Positions 55,673 through 64,000 of a stretch of DNA of 64,000 bases are shown here, piece by piece (position 1 is the first letter of the stretch; every line of letters begins with the position of its first letter). Source of the stretch: Isoetes taiwanensis (Eukaryota; Streptophyta; Lycopodiopsida; Isoetales; Isoetaceae); NCBI GenBank assembly GCA_021234155.1, contig JAJEKV010000028.1, positions 11,240,134 to 11,304,133 of the forward strand, given 5' to 3'. Under the pieces are notes generated by a model. That model made no database searches. It saw nothing but the letters and a program-made list of their open reading frames with translations, and was not told where the DNA came from. A program made the translations under genes and the position numbers.

Positions 55673-58357
55673 ATCAAGATAAATAATATGACGACAATAT
55701 CAGAGGGTAGGAACAACCCATCAAAAAGCACCAAGACGTGAGATGATGATAATAAACATTCAAGAGCCCATGTCACGAGAAGAGTGCCCCAAACTACACC
55801 TGAAAGGAACGATGGAACTTAAAAAATGCCAACATGGCAAGAGGATGGATAAATTGAACAAGCATGTTGGGGGCAATGGAGCACTGGAAAAGTTTGACTA
55901 TAGAACAAACGAAACTATGAGGAACAAATGGAAACTAGTCACAAGGGAGCACCTGACAGATAAAGAGACGAACATAAAAGGTAGAAGCCAATGGGAGAAA
56001 CGAGTCTACAAGGGTCAATGCAACGATGAAAATTTGGCCGTAACCATAGAAATAGATTAGCAATAATTGTGAACCCCATAGCTCGAAGAATAACAAACTT
56101 GTCCAACATAATAAAATATCCACCAACCTTGTCATCCAAATAAGCTTAAACCGAAGGAGTGAACTTAATCGCCATACATGCATGAATATCCAAAATGTGA
56201 AAGTAAAGAATGCATGGTCAAAAACCATCACTAACGCCCTGTACCTCAGCTATGATAACAAACAACAAGCGACAAAGGTGTCACAAAAAATGGAAGGAGA
56301 ACCACAGACAAGCCAAAACATCTAGAGTGCCGAAAACACCCACAACTAAAAGATCCGAAGAACGATGGCTAAGTGCAGAGCAGGAAGAAACCCAAACATC
56401 AAAAAAAATATAATGCAACTATCAACAATGTTTGACAACGAGAATGACTAATGGATCCCACAACTAATGCCATACGGAGTGAATGTATAGAGGCACAAGG
56501 TACGAATGAGACAAAGTGAGAAATGAAAAGAAAACAAGTTTATTAGTGTCTGAAGGCAAACAAAACAACGAACTATAGGATGCAAAGTACAAATAGACAC
56601 AAAGTAGCAAACTAGGAACGATACTTGAAACAACATCGGGAGCAAGGGTGAATAAAGAATGCCCCAAGAAAAAATCAACCGAAACACGAAGGCAAAGAGT
56701 GCAATACACATCTGAACAACATATGCAAGAAAATTCCCATGACTTGCCTGAAAAACAACTATACCAAGCCTTTTACGGATAATAAAAACGAAAGCTATGC
56801 TACATCGGCTTCCCCACGTCGAACAAGTACCGCAAAATGCAAAATCTTACTTAAGAAGGGAGAATATGAGCAGCAAAAAACAACTCTGGAATGCACGCGT
56901 GCGAAAAAATAATGTCTGTAACCCTGGAAGAATGTGAGCAACTAGAAACCGACAGTCGAGCTTAAGAATGCATCAAATTAAAAAAAAAAAGCAAGTAATG
57001 ACTAAACCCTCAACACAAAATGCAACAAATCGAATAAAGAGGAGAAAGTGAGCCACTAAAAACAACTCGACACTTATGAGAATGTGAGCAACTCGGACAA
57101 AGCCCATGTGCAAAAGATTCCATCAGCAATAGGTTTCGAACCCTCACCATCTACCAACCAGCCACATGATCTAACAGCCAAAGCATGAAAACAACAGTAA
57201 TCATTCTTAAAATGCAGATGTAATTGAGGTGCAGACTGAAACATACCGAACCACAAAAGGCAGGATGCTTAACCAAATTCGCACGAGATGAAAGCTATCC
57301 GACCCTGACTTCAGGCCGCTCAGGCAATCAAAGACCAAATCGAGCATCATGAAGCAAAGTTCTTACCAACCAAATAAGCAGCATCCGTCTGTTTGCAAAT
57401 CCATCCTCTTACTTGGAAAGATTCAAGCTAGATTGGACTCTGATACAGTCAGAAACACCAATTGCATTCTAGAAGGATGCAAACATACAACAAAAATATA
57501 AATAACTATTTTATAGCCAAGAACAAAGTTCCGGTGTAAAAAAGGTCTTGGGTAGCTTTCAGCTGCAAATATGGCCAAAGCCGGACTCGAATGAAAGCCC
57601 AACACAAAAAATCAGCACTGCAATCATAACCACTATTGTTTTACCATACCTAATTGAGTTTGCCGAAGGGAACAGAGGCCAAATGCCTTAACGCAGGCCT
57701 TCAGGTGTGAAGGATATGATGACGGGAAGGGAATTTAGATAGTGAACTTCGAGTTTCCCTGGTAATAACAAGTACATGCCAATTGCCAAACAAACCAGAC
57801 CGGCACCGACAAAGCTCAAATCCAAGGATTAAGAACTCGAACAATCCGAATTGAAACGACAAAGACTAGACTCAGATCCAAATTTGAGAAGAATAGAAAG
57901 CTAATAAATCAGGATCAATCCAGGCAGACATAGATTCAAGAGTCGACAAGAAAAAGCTGAAGAAGAAAAAAGTGAGACTCACAAAAACAGAAATCCCAAA
58001 CCTTTCTAAATCTGGCTCAATCTTCCACAAATCCTCACCGCCATGAGCAGAACAACCGGAATAGCTTGGCATGGTCATCTAGAATCATCGAGACCTGAAC
58101 CTGCAAAGATCGTGGAGACAAAAAATGCAAAATCCATAGATAGCCAGCTTTTGCTTACCGGCAGAATCAAGACGGCATGCACAAGAAGAAGCTGACCAAT
58201 AACCATAGAAATTCGTAAACTGGATTATGTTGCGTGTGAAACAGCTGCCAAACTAACTGATTTGACTCGTTGCAGATCGCTCACATCATAAAGGGAAAAC
58301 AGAAAAAATGGTCGAAAACTTAAGCATAGATGAAAAGGTAGATGATTTAGAGAATAG
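55673..58357. other. Purine-rich noncoding DNA
   Basis: A-rich plus strand with short unsupported ORFs on both strands (for example 55,743-56,060 plus and 56,448-56,711 minus, the latter hydrophobic through composition). No repeat shared with other regions and no recognised domain. Confidence 0.5.
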
Positions 58358-58513
58358 AAGAACTTGTAGAGGCAAAAGAGAAAGAATGAAAATGGAGCTC
58401 AAGAGAACGCCGATGACCGGAAAAGAGGAATGAAGCGGTATAAATAGGAGATACGAGGTAGGCGTCCCCATCCAAGGAATGTCAGTTCTATTGCTATCGC
58501 AATAGAACTGTGG
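58358..58513 (+). repeat. Right terminal repeat of the noncoding block, with TATA box and hairpin
   Basis: Matches 22,560-22,708 and, without the hairpin, 52,548-52,660. It contains TATAAATA at 58,439-58,446, about 75 bases before the 17-bp repeat, so it could supply a promoter to the ORF at 58,531. It ends with a perfect 12-bp hairpin (58,485-58,512 region) directly against the 17-bp repeat. Confidence 0.75.
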
Positions 58514-58530
58514 CATCAGTTGGCGAGGAT
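58514..58530. repeat. Right 17-bp direct repeat of noncoding block
   Basis: CATCAGTTGGCGAGGAT, matching 51,452-51,468 and 21,448-21,464. Confidence 0.85.
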
Positions 58531-58748
58531 TGCACAATTGCAACGAATGGATCACAGCGAAAATGAATGCTCTTGATCTCTGGAAGCTCCGCAACCGCGG
58601 AATTCCGATGGACGGCTGGTGTGCCAGGATGGCTGAGCATCCCAACCCTTTGAGGAATCCAATGGAGGTGGTTATCCACCTTCGCTGGGAACACGAGCAG
58701 TGCCTCTACCACATCCTCCGTGTGACCTCTGCTCCAAACCCGGAGTAG
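58531..58748 (+). CDS. Small ORF of unknown function, antisense to the gypsy element
   Basis: The frame is open across 58,514-58,748 and ends TSAPNPE*. The first in-frame ATG is near 58,562 (MNALDLWKLRNRGIPMDGWC, about 62 codons). A short upstream ORF, MDHSENECS*, precedes it. The composition (Trp, His, Arg, Cys) looks protein-like but no family is recognised. Its original promoter, at 51,202-51,451, is now 7 kb away because of the inserted block, whose right end carries TATAAATA. It is tail to tail with the gypsy pol (58,858), about 110 bases apart. Confidence 0.45.
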
Positions 58749-58857
58749 GGGTTCCCTTTTAATGTAGGATTTTGTAAATAGGGCTCAGCCCATAGCGTAA
58801 GTATATGGGCAATGCCCACATTTTGTTTTTCTCGCCATATATAATATAAATATGCTG
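58749..58857. other. AT-rich spacer between convergent ORFs
   Basis: Contains a near-palindromic GGGCTCAGCCC (58,779-58,789) and the pair ATGGGC/GCCCAT around 58,805-58,818. It may carry 3'-end signals for one or both flanking genes. Confidence 0.35.
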
Positions 58858-59757
58858 CTACTCACTGTGTTCAGAGTCTGAATGTGTATTTTGATCTTCT
58901 ATATGAACTGTCGTGTCATCTGTATGAAACTGTTTGAGGCGAAAGCCATTAACCATAGTAGGTAATGGTGTGCCATCTAACTCAGCCAGTTTGAAAACGC
59001 TGGGTTGCATCACTTGAAGAATTTGATACGGAACAAGCCACCAAAATTTTAACTTGCCAAGAAAATTTTTGTATCTAGAGTCATAAAGCAGAACCAAATC
59101 ACCTTCTTTAAACTTCTTGGCTTTGAGGTTGTCATGCCATGATTTCCTCAATTGTTGCCCAGTAAGAACGCGAAGATAAGCATCTCTCCTTAGTTCATCC
59201 AACTGTTCTAGTTGATAAACTCGTTCTTGAAGTGCTGCAGGTGGATTATGTGTTGTAGCCAGTTGAAAACGAAGAGTCGGAAGGACATATTCAAAGGGCA
59301 TGAGAGCCTCTTTGCCATATACCAGCTTGAAAGGAGTGTGGCCAGTAGCAATTTTGAAACTGGTGTTGTAAGCCCAGAGAACAGTAGGTAATTTGTCTTG
59401 TCAATCCGTGCGAGAAGCATCACATATTTTCTTCAGAATAGTAATGAGAGTCTTGTTAGTGCTTTCAGCCAAACCATTCCCTTGAGGATAGTAAGGTGTG
59501 CTTTTTCTGTGATGTATATGCAAATAATCCGTCAGCTCCTGGATGGTGTGATTGACAAAATGAACTCCACGATCACTGACTAGTTCCGTGGGACAACCGA
59601 AACGCGTGATGATATGCGTGTAAAGTACTTTGGCCGTACTGGCAGCAGTGTTGTCCGGAAGTGCACAGGCCTCCGCCCATTTTGTAGCATAATCCGTGAT
59701 AATATAGCGGGCATGGGTGTGCCGCGCAGGAGGATCCATGGGCCCCACAAAGTCCAT
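58858..59757 (-). pseudogene. pol: Gypsy integrase core and C-terminal domain
   Basis: The open part 59,401-59,757 shows the catalytic core: MDFVGPMDPPA, then YIITDYATKWAEACALPDNT (first Asp), TELVSDRGVHFVNHTIQELT (second Asp) and YYPQGNGLAESTNKTL (Glu), so DDE is complete. The frame passes a junction near 59,400 into 58,858-59,301, the C-terminal DNA-binding part with LKAKKFKEGDLVLLYDSRYK and LDGTPLPTMVNGFRLKQF, ending SDSEHSE*. Just upstream, PFSK*GMDFV has TAG where gypsy integrases have Trp. Confidence 0.92.
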
Positions 59758-60300
59758 GCCCTATTTGCTGAAGGGTAGCAGAGTGGCGACCGGTGTTAAA
59801 GGCAGAGCGTCATGGGCCGTGGGCCGACCCACACGCTGACAGACATCACACGTGCGCGCGTGAGCGTGGGCCAGAAGTAGCCTGCCAGAAGCATTTTGCG
59901 TGCCGTGGTGTCACCACTGAAATGACCACTATCAAGCCCTTCATGGGCTTGTCGAACAATATCGGGCACCTCATGAGGGAGAACACATCGATGCAGGACC
60001 AACCATGGTATAGTCACGGACCTCATGGAGAAACTGACGACGGCGTGAGTGAAGCTTGTCTGGAGAGAGCGTGGGATCCTCTGATGGAAGGGCACCAGAG
60101 AGGAGATATTGCTGATAGTTATGAAACCAATGAGGCGTGGCTGTGATTAAGAACAGTTGGGCGTCTGGAAAAACATCAGAAACACTCGTGGACAGATCAT
60201 CTGTGTGGATGCGTGAGAGATAATCGGGCACAACATGAGATTTTGTGAATGATTTCGAAAGGAGCGAACTCTTGCAGAAGTAGGACCCATCGAGCAATGC
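59758..60300 (-). pseudogene. pol: Gypsy integrase zinc-binding domain and RNase H end
   Basis: HHCC zinc region: VRQAHEGLDSGHFSGDTTAR, KMLLAGYFWPTLTRARV and, in a shifted frame, TCDVCQRVG. Upstream, HVVPDYLSRIHTDD is the tail of RNase H (usually NVVADALSR). A linker rich in Ser, Leu and Asp joins them. Frame changes near 59,850 separate the two Cys of the zinc site from the His pair. Confidence 0.85.
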
Positions 60301-61457
60301 GACCCGTGGGCGTGGCCTTGTTAATCAAATGTAGAAGAGCTTGATGATCAATGAAGAACTTGATATTGCTTCCCAATAGATAATGACGGAAACGTTACAC
60401 ACAGAAAATTAAGCCCAATGCTTCCCGCTCCGTGGCAGAATAATTTTGCTCTGCTGGATTGAGTTTCCTGCTAGCATAGCGGATGGGTTTATCCGTGTGT
60501 CATCATGTGCCTGAGAGAGAACATCACCAATGGCAAAAGCCGAGACATCGACATGAACATGAAAGGCTTGTCCCATTGAGGAGGAACAAGAACGGGGGCC
60601 TGGATAAGTAAAATCTTCAGCTGCTGGAAGGCTTCCTCCGCCTGGGGATTCCAAGCCCAAGAGGATTCATCACCCGTGAGTTTATGAATGGGATCAGCAG
60701 TGGCAGCGAGTCCAGGAATGAAGGTGGCATAGTAATTGACCTTACCCAAGAAGGAGCGTGTCTCTTTGATGTTGGATGGTGCATGTGCCTTCAGCACGCA
60801 ACTGATTTTTGCAGGATCCGTGGTGATGCCTTCTTTACTAACCACATGACCCAAAAGAACACCTGAGGTAACACAAAAAGTGCATTTCTCTGGATTAAGA
60901 CTGATACCAGACTCATCACATTTTTGAAACACCAGCTCTAACTCCTCTAGGTGATCATCCATGGAGCTATAGGCTGAGAAATCATCTTGAAAAATTTGGA
61001 GGAAAGGATTTTCTTTCATATAGTCTTGAAAGACAGAAAGCATGATGCGTTGAAATGTGGATGGAGAGTTGAAGAGTCCAAAGGGAACCACTGTGTAGGC
61101 AAAAGTGCCTCATAGTGTGGTGAAGGTGGTTTTGAGTTGATATTCTTGTTTGATAGAAATTTGATTGTACCCTGAAAAGCCGTCCATGAAAGAGTACATC
61201 TCGTGACCAGCAACCTCTTCCAGAACCTGGTCTGTGAAGGGTAGCGGGAAGTGATCCCGTTCCGTGGCCTGATTTAATTTTATGTAGTCCACGCAAACAC
61301 GGATTTTTCCATTATGTTTGAGAGCTATGACAACGGGGCTCACCCACTCTGAATGTTTGACCTCATAAATTAAGCCCGTAGCCAGGAGCTTGTCGATTTC
61401 GGCTTTGACTCGGTCACGATAGTTGGGGTTACCCCTAACTCTTTTTTGATACCCCAA
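60301..61457 (-). pseudogene. pol: Gypsy reverse transcriptase-RNase H
   Basis: The RT frame starts upstream with VKAEIDKLLATGLIYEVKHS and SEWVSPVVIALKHNGKIRVC, then MYSFMDGFSGYNQISIKQEY (catalytic Asp). After a TGA at 61,110-61,112, where gypsy RTs have Trp (L*GTFAY), comes VPFGLFNSPSTFQRIML, FQDDFSAYS, ISLNPEKCTFCVTSGVLLGH and GKVNYYATFIPGL. RNase H follows as FHVHVDVSAFAIGDVLSQAH after a one-base frame change near 60,540. Stretches 61,110-61,457 and 60,489-61,091 are open. Confidence 0.93.
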
Positions 61458-62180
61458 AGGTCTTTATAGCTCCACGCGAAGATATGTTTGAATTTTTTGA
61501 ACAAGGTGACATCACGTGCTTTATAAGTTGGTGGAAGATTGGCAGCCAGACGAACTGGTTGATTGTTACCAATGTCCACAATTTCCACCTCAGGAGTTTG
61601 AATATGTGGGACAACCTCCGTGTTCCGAACAACATGAGCAGGTGGTTGGAGCATGACAGGAGGCGCAACATTTTGTGTAGTGAAGAAAAGGGGCTACTGA
61701 GCGTCATCGAGCAGAGGTTGCTTCATGACAACATGAACATCCACAACTGCTGAAGGAGCCTCTATGTCAGAAAAATGATCAAAGCGTTGAATGCGATTGC
61801 AGGGAGAAGGTAGGGGTCAAGGAGAGCCGCCACGACCTGGTCATGATCAAGGGTCATGTCACCCCAAGGATCTGCATACTCAGGGTAGGAGGAGAGAGGA
61901 ATATGGTGGTGCCTGAACGTGATAGATGTTTTGAGCCTCTTCAGAATCAGTATCAGAGATTGAGGGTTCTGCATGTTCAACAGAAATTAACTTGCCCGTT
62001 TCCAAATCCATAGTAGCATTGAGATGACCATCAGTGATAACAAGTTGATTCGTGGCCCAGTAATGAATACTTTTAGCCTGGCAGAGAAAGGGTCTGCCAA
62101 TCAGCATTTCATAGTCACCCGGATCTTCTCCAGCTGGAAATCCGTTGCTATTTTTATGCCCTTTTTCCACCACCATAAAA
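61458..62180 (-). pseudogene. pol: Gypsy protease C-terminus and protease-RT linker
   Basis: The open part 61,880-62,176 contains DYEMLIGRPFLCQAKSIHYW, matching the end of retroviral aspartic proteases, then a Asp/Glu/Ser-rich linker. Another stretch, 61,370-61,654, has VTLFKKFKHIFAWSYKDL, the conserved segment ahead of gypsy RT. The protease catalytic DSGA is not seen, so the element is truncated upstream. Confidence 0.8.
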
Positions 62181-62204
62181 CTCTCGGGCTCAGGTTGTTA
62201 AGGC

Positions 62205-62234
62205 GGATAACACCCTAGTTCCAGGGTGTTATCC
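62205..62234. other. Perfect 12-bp inverted repeat
   Basis: GGATAACACCCT and AGGGTGTTATCC around a six-base loop, at the point where gypsy homology stops. It could be a foldback remnant or a recombination scar. It is not followed by a T-tract as a bacterial terminator would be. Confidence 0.6.
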
Positions 62235-62427
62235 CTCTCATATATGATAGGCCATCAGATAACGACATCTTCTGTGGAATATGTCGACTGGGAAGATCCC
62301 GGCCTCCGGTCTCGGGTCAGCATGGAGTCAAGTTGACCCCATTTAATAGGGGCGCCCCTTACACAACACCATGGGTTGAAGCAGTATTCAGGCACATTGC
62401 AGCCTATACAATACTCTTTGTTGCGGT

Positions 62428-62797
62428 ATGGGCAACAGGGTGAGTACCATAAAATCTGATGCAATTAAGCTGAGTACAGAGGCCAGAAAGAGGGGCAATA
62501 GACCAGAGAAAAATATAATTGGAATTTTATCCTTTGAGCTTGCAAGTGCAATGTCTAAATTTATGCAGCCATGACAGTCCCTTAACGATGAGGAGGCGGG
62601 TTGCCTTAGGAGCGAAGTTATGAAGGGCCAAGGCGTCCTTAAACTTGTTTCTGATAGCGAGGCTATGCTTCTAAGCCTTGCTTGCACAAAAAACTTAAGG
62701 AACTTTCCTCTCTAGGTGCCCTTGTTGCCACTGCTTTGCAAGGACTTATGAGTGATATATTGGACCACACGCTCACCAGACTTCTAGAATCAAGTTA
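62428..62797 (+). pseudogene. DUF3475/DUF668 (PSI-like) protein, N-terminal fragment
   Basis: This plant family, which includes PSK SIMULATOR proteins, has an N-terminal DUF3475. ATG at 62,428 gives MGNRVSTIKSDAIKLSTEAR, with a Gly-2 that could be myristoylated. IIGILSFELASAMSKFMQP, a stop and then QSLNDEEAGCLRSEVMKGQG and VLKLVSDSEAMLLSLACTK follow the family pattern GILAFEVAxxMSK...WQSLSD...LVSDD. The TGA at 62,572-62,574 stands where the family has Trp. A further frame change near 62,713 leads to GALVATALQGLMSDILDHTL and a stop at 62,795. DUF668 is absent. The piece has no introns, so it may be retroposed or a captured exon. Confidence 0.75.
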
Positions 62798-62837
62798 AAA
62801 ACAAATGCGTTTCCTTGCTCCCAAGAAAAAGAAAACA

Positions 62838-62953
62838 AAGACCGGTGAACTGGGGAGGTTCTACATCACAAAAAATCGGTGAATTAGGGAGGTCCTACAT
62901 CACAAAAAATCGTTAATCTCATCAAACTGAAGCCCTTTTTTTTTTTTTTTTTT
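62838..62953. repeat. 34-bp tandem repeat and T18 run
   Basis: A unit ending GTCCTACATCACAAAAAATC or the near-identical GTTCTACATCACAAAAAATC occurs twice in succession (62,843-62,911). A run of 18 T (62,936-62,953) follows, and could be the poly(A) of a minus-strand retroposon. Confidence 0.7.
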
Positions 62954-63480
62954 GCTTCGGAAGTGGACTAATCTGTTCAAAGAGAAAAGGAAACTAAGTT
63001 ACGATTTCTGAGCTTCTGAATAATGCAAGCCCAAGATCTTAGTTCTTCTGACCTATCTCTGTTCAGGGATGTTAGCTGCCTGATTTCTCGATTTATCTCC
63101 ATGTCGCATGCTTCTAACCCACGCGCGCTCTTAACAGCGGAATGGCAAGATGAACCGGCCATTTCTTGCAACAAACAGAGCTTTCAAATCGCTTCCGGCA
63201 AGCATCCGCTCAACTCAAGCTGGCCTAGCCGACATCTTCATCCGCCGGAATTAGAAGGCCCAGCCCTGGACACCATCTGCAACAGCCCACGCGCGCTCCA
63301 ATCCGACCCTAGACCTTTGAAAAAAAACCTCATATAGTTCTATTTATGAACCTAGATGTTACCATGAGCAATGTACGTATTTTGCTACGAATACCTCTAT
63401 TAACCATTAACAATCTTATGTAACATCCATGCGCATACATTATTGAGACACACAAATTTAAACTTGCTTTTCCATTGCAT
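62954..63480. other. Noncoding stretch, one unsupported ORF
   Basis: A 104-codon plus-strand ORF at 63,023-63,337 begins MQAQDLSSSDLSLFRDVSCL. It has no recognised domain and lies right after a T-run. Nothing else is seen. Confidence 0.3.
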
Positions 63481-64000
63481 GGTAGTCATAAAATATGATA
63501 CTATTAAAATACTAGTGGAAAACCATAAAAAAATAAGACACGTCTTATTTCTAATTATATATGCAAATAAGACTAGGTGTCTTATTTTATGGGGGAAATC
63601 CCCCAGAATAAAATAAAACTCTATTTACAATCCAAACCCATCCCGAACCTAAATAAGACATCATAGTGGAAAAGTTATTTTTTTTAGGACAATAGGTGGC
63701 CGAACATCATTTGATAAAATATGTGACTTTTAGAAATAAGACTACCGTGGAAAAAGGGCCATATTCTTAGCTTACGGGAAATCGTTGCTATTCTTAGCTT
63801 AGCTTAAAAATTTTCAATGGTGGAAAGAAAAATTCCACCCAATTTTTTTTTTTCCATTAAAACCTTTTTTCCCAAACCAAAACTTGGTAATAAAAAGTGT
63901 CGTTTCCATTTCCAAACTATATTCCAATTATAGGTGCTCCAGGAAAATTAGGCAACATATGGTTGAATATTTCCAAGGCCCATTCGAAGGCGACTCTGCA
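63481..64000. repeat. AT-rich DNA with clustered palindromes (MITE-like)
   Basis: AAATAAGAC/GTCTTATTT inverted repeats occur at 63,531-63,550 and 63,565-63,587, followed by GGGGG-AAAT-CCCCC at 63,591-63,604. The words AATAAGAC and GTGGAAAA recur downstream. This may be the end of a foldback or MITE-type element; the other end is beyond the window or undetected. Confidence 0.5.

Larger units (their letters stand above)
51469..58513. mobile_element. Noncoding 7-kb hairpin-ended block between 17-bp direct repeats
   Basis: Left end GGATCCTATGATACAACC; right end a perfect 12-bp hairpin (CAGTTCTATTGC, loop TATC, GCAATAGAACTG). Inside are a hairpin array, a right-end/left-end junction at 52,548-52,692, a long purine-rich tract and two sets of tandem repeats. 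No transposase, Rep/helicase, RT or integrase motif is recognised. It may be one composite or two abutting non-autonomous elements sharing ends: about 1.2 kb (51,469-52,664) and about 5.8 kb. Confidence 0.5.
58858..62180 (-). mobile_element. pol: Ty3/gypsy pol region, decayed
   Basis: On the minus strand the order protease end, RT, RNase H, integrase identifies Ty3/gypsy. RT carries FQDDFSAYS in the place of the plant FMDDFSVYG-type box. The integrase tail ends NGFRLKQF with no chromodomain recognised, which points to a non-chromovirus (Tat/Athila-like) lineage. Gag and the protease active site are missing, because homology to gypsy stops near 62,190 beside an unrelated pseudogene. Stops and frameshifts occur throughout. 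No LTR pair is visible in the window. Confidence 0.9.

Noticed and set aside
51469-58513. Helitron identity for the noncoding block
   Set aside because: The terminal hairpin fits, but the 17-bp flanking repeat, the lack of a clear CTRR end after the hairpin and the lack of Rep/helicase sequence argue against a simple Helitron.
22565-58515. The shared right-end sequence (about 150 bp) as LTRs of a small LTR element (TRIM/LARD)
   Set aside because: TG...CA ends can be drawn, but there is no primer-binding site after the first copy, no convincing polypurine tract before the last and no 5-bp TSD.
58858-62180. Caulimovirus-like endogenous pararetrovirus instead of gypsy
   Set aside because: A complete integrase with HHCC and DDE motifs follows RNase H, and no movement or coat protein sequence is seen, so Ty3/gypsy fits.
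62205-62234. Rho-independent terminator or riboswitch
   Set aside because: There is no T-tract and the genome is eukaryotic. It is best treated as an inverted repeat.

Overview
The window is nuclear DNA from a land plant with a large, transposon-rich genome. The evidence is Ty1/copia elements primed by initiator-Met tRNA, a plant-type Ty3/gypsy pol, a plant PLS-class PPR pseudogene and a fragment of the plant DUF3475/DUF668 family. The PPR and LINE styles recall seed-free plants such as ferns, but that placement is a low-confidence guess. I see no intact conventional host gene. Almost everything recognisable is a transposable element (TE) or a decayed fragment.

Layout. 1-2,640: short tandem repeats, a copia primer-site remnant and a minus-strand LINE reverse-transcriptase fragment. 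2,690-3,760: broken PPR gene. 3,843-5,224: poly(A)-tailed retroposon with a 9-bp target-site duplication (TSD). 4,499-24,644: a 20-kb unit present again, in the same orientation, at 34,970-54,583. 24,645-34,969: unrelated spacer with palindrome-bearing repeats and no recognised gene. 54,584-58,513: purine-rich noncoding DNA with tandem repeats, closing on a hairpin. 58,531-58,748: small plus-strand ORF. 58,858-62,180: decayed minus-strand Ty3/gypsy pol. 62,428-62,797: DUF3475-type pseudogene. From there to the end: AT-rich noncoding DNA with palindromes.

Inside the 20-kb unit is a minus-strand ORF (start 15,596; second copy 45,927) for an unrecognised protein with a globular N-terminus, a Pro/Gln linker and a coiled coil. 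Two copia elements interrupt the host sequence. Element A (8,401-14,343, TSD ATCCT) lies inside the ORF. Element B (15,856-21,189, TSD ACAGC) lies just upstream of it. Both have near-identical LTRs but crippled coding regions. A third block, 51,469-58,513 in the second copy, is noncoding, ends in a hairpin and is bounded by 17-bp direct repeats. It separates a TATA-bearing plus-strand promoter from the small ORF at 58,531.

With these insertions set aside, the host reads on the minus strand as gypsy pol, then a short antisense ORF with its own promoter, then a long sense ORF, then LTR-like DNA. That layout recalls plant Tat/Athila-type gypsy elements that carry extra sense or antisense ORFs after pol.

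The two 20-kb copies differ in patches, and the differences cluster at CAG/CTG sites and homopolymers. This looks more like methylation-linked long-read base-calling error than evolution, so many apparent frameshifts, especially in 35-50 kb, should be treated with caution. The 30.5-kb-period duplication with a foreign spacer could be real or an assembly artefact.
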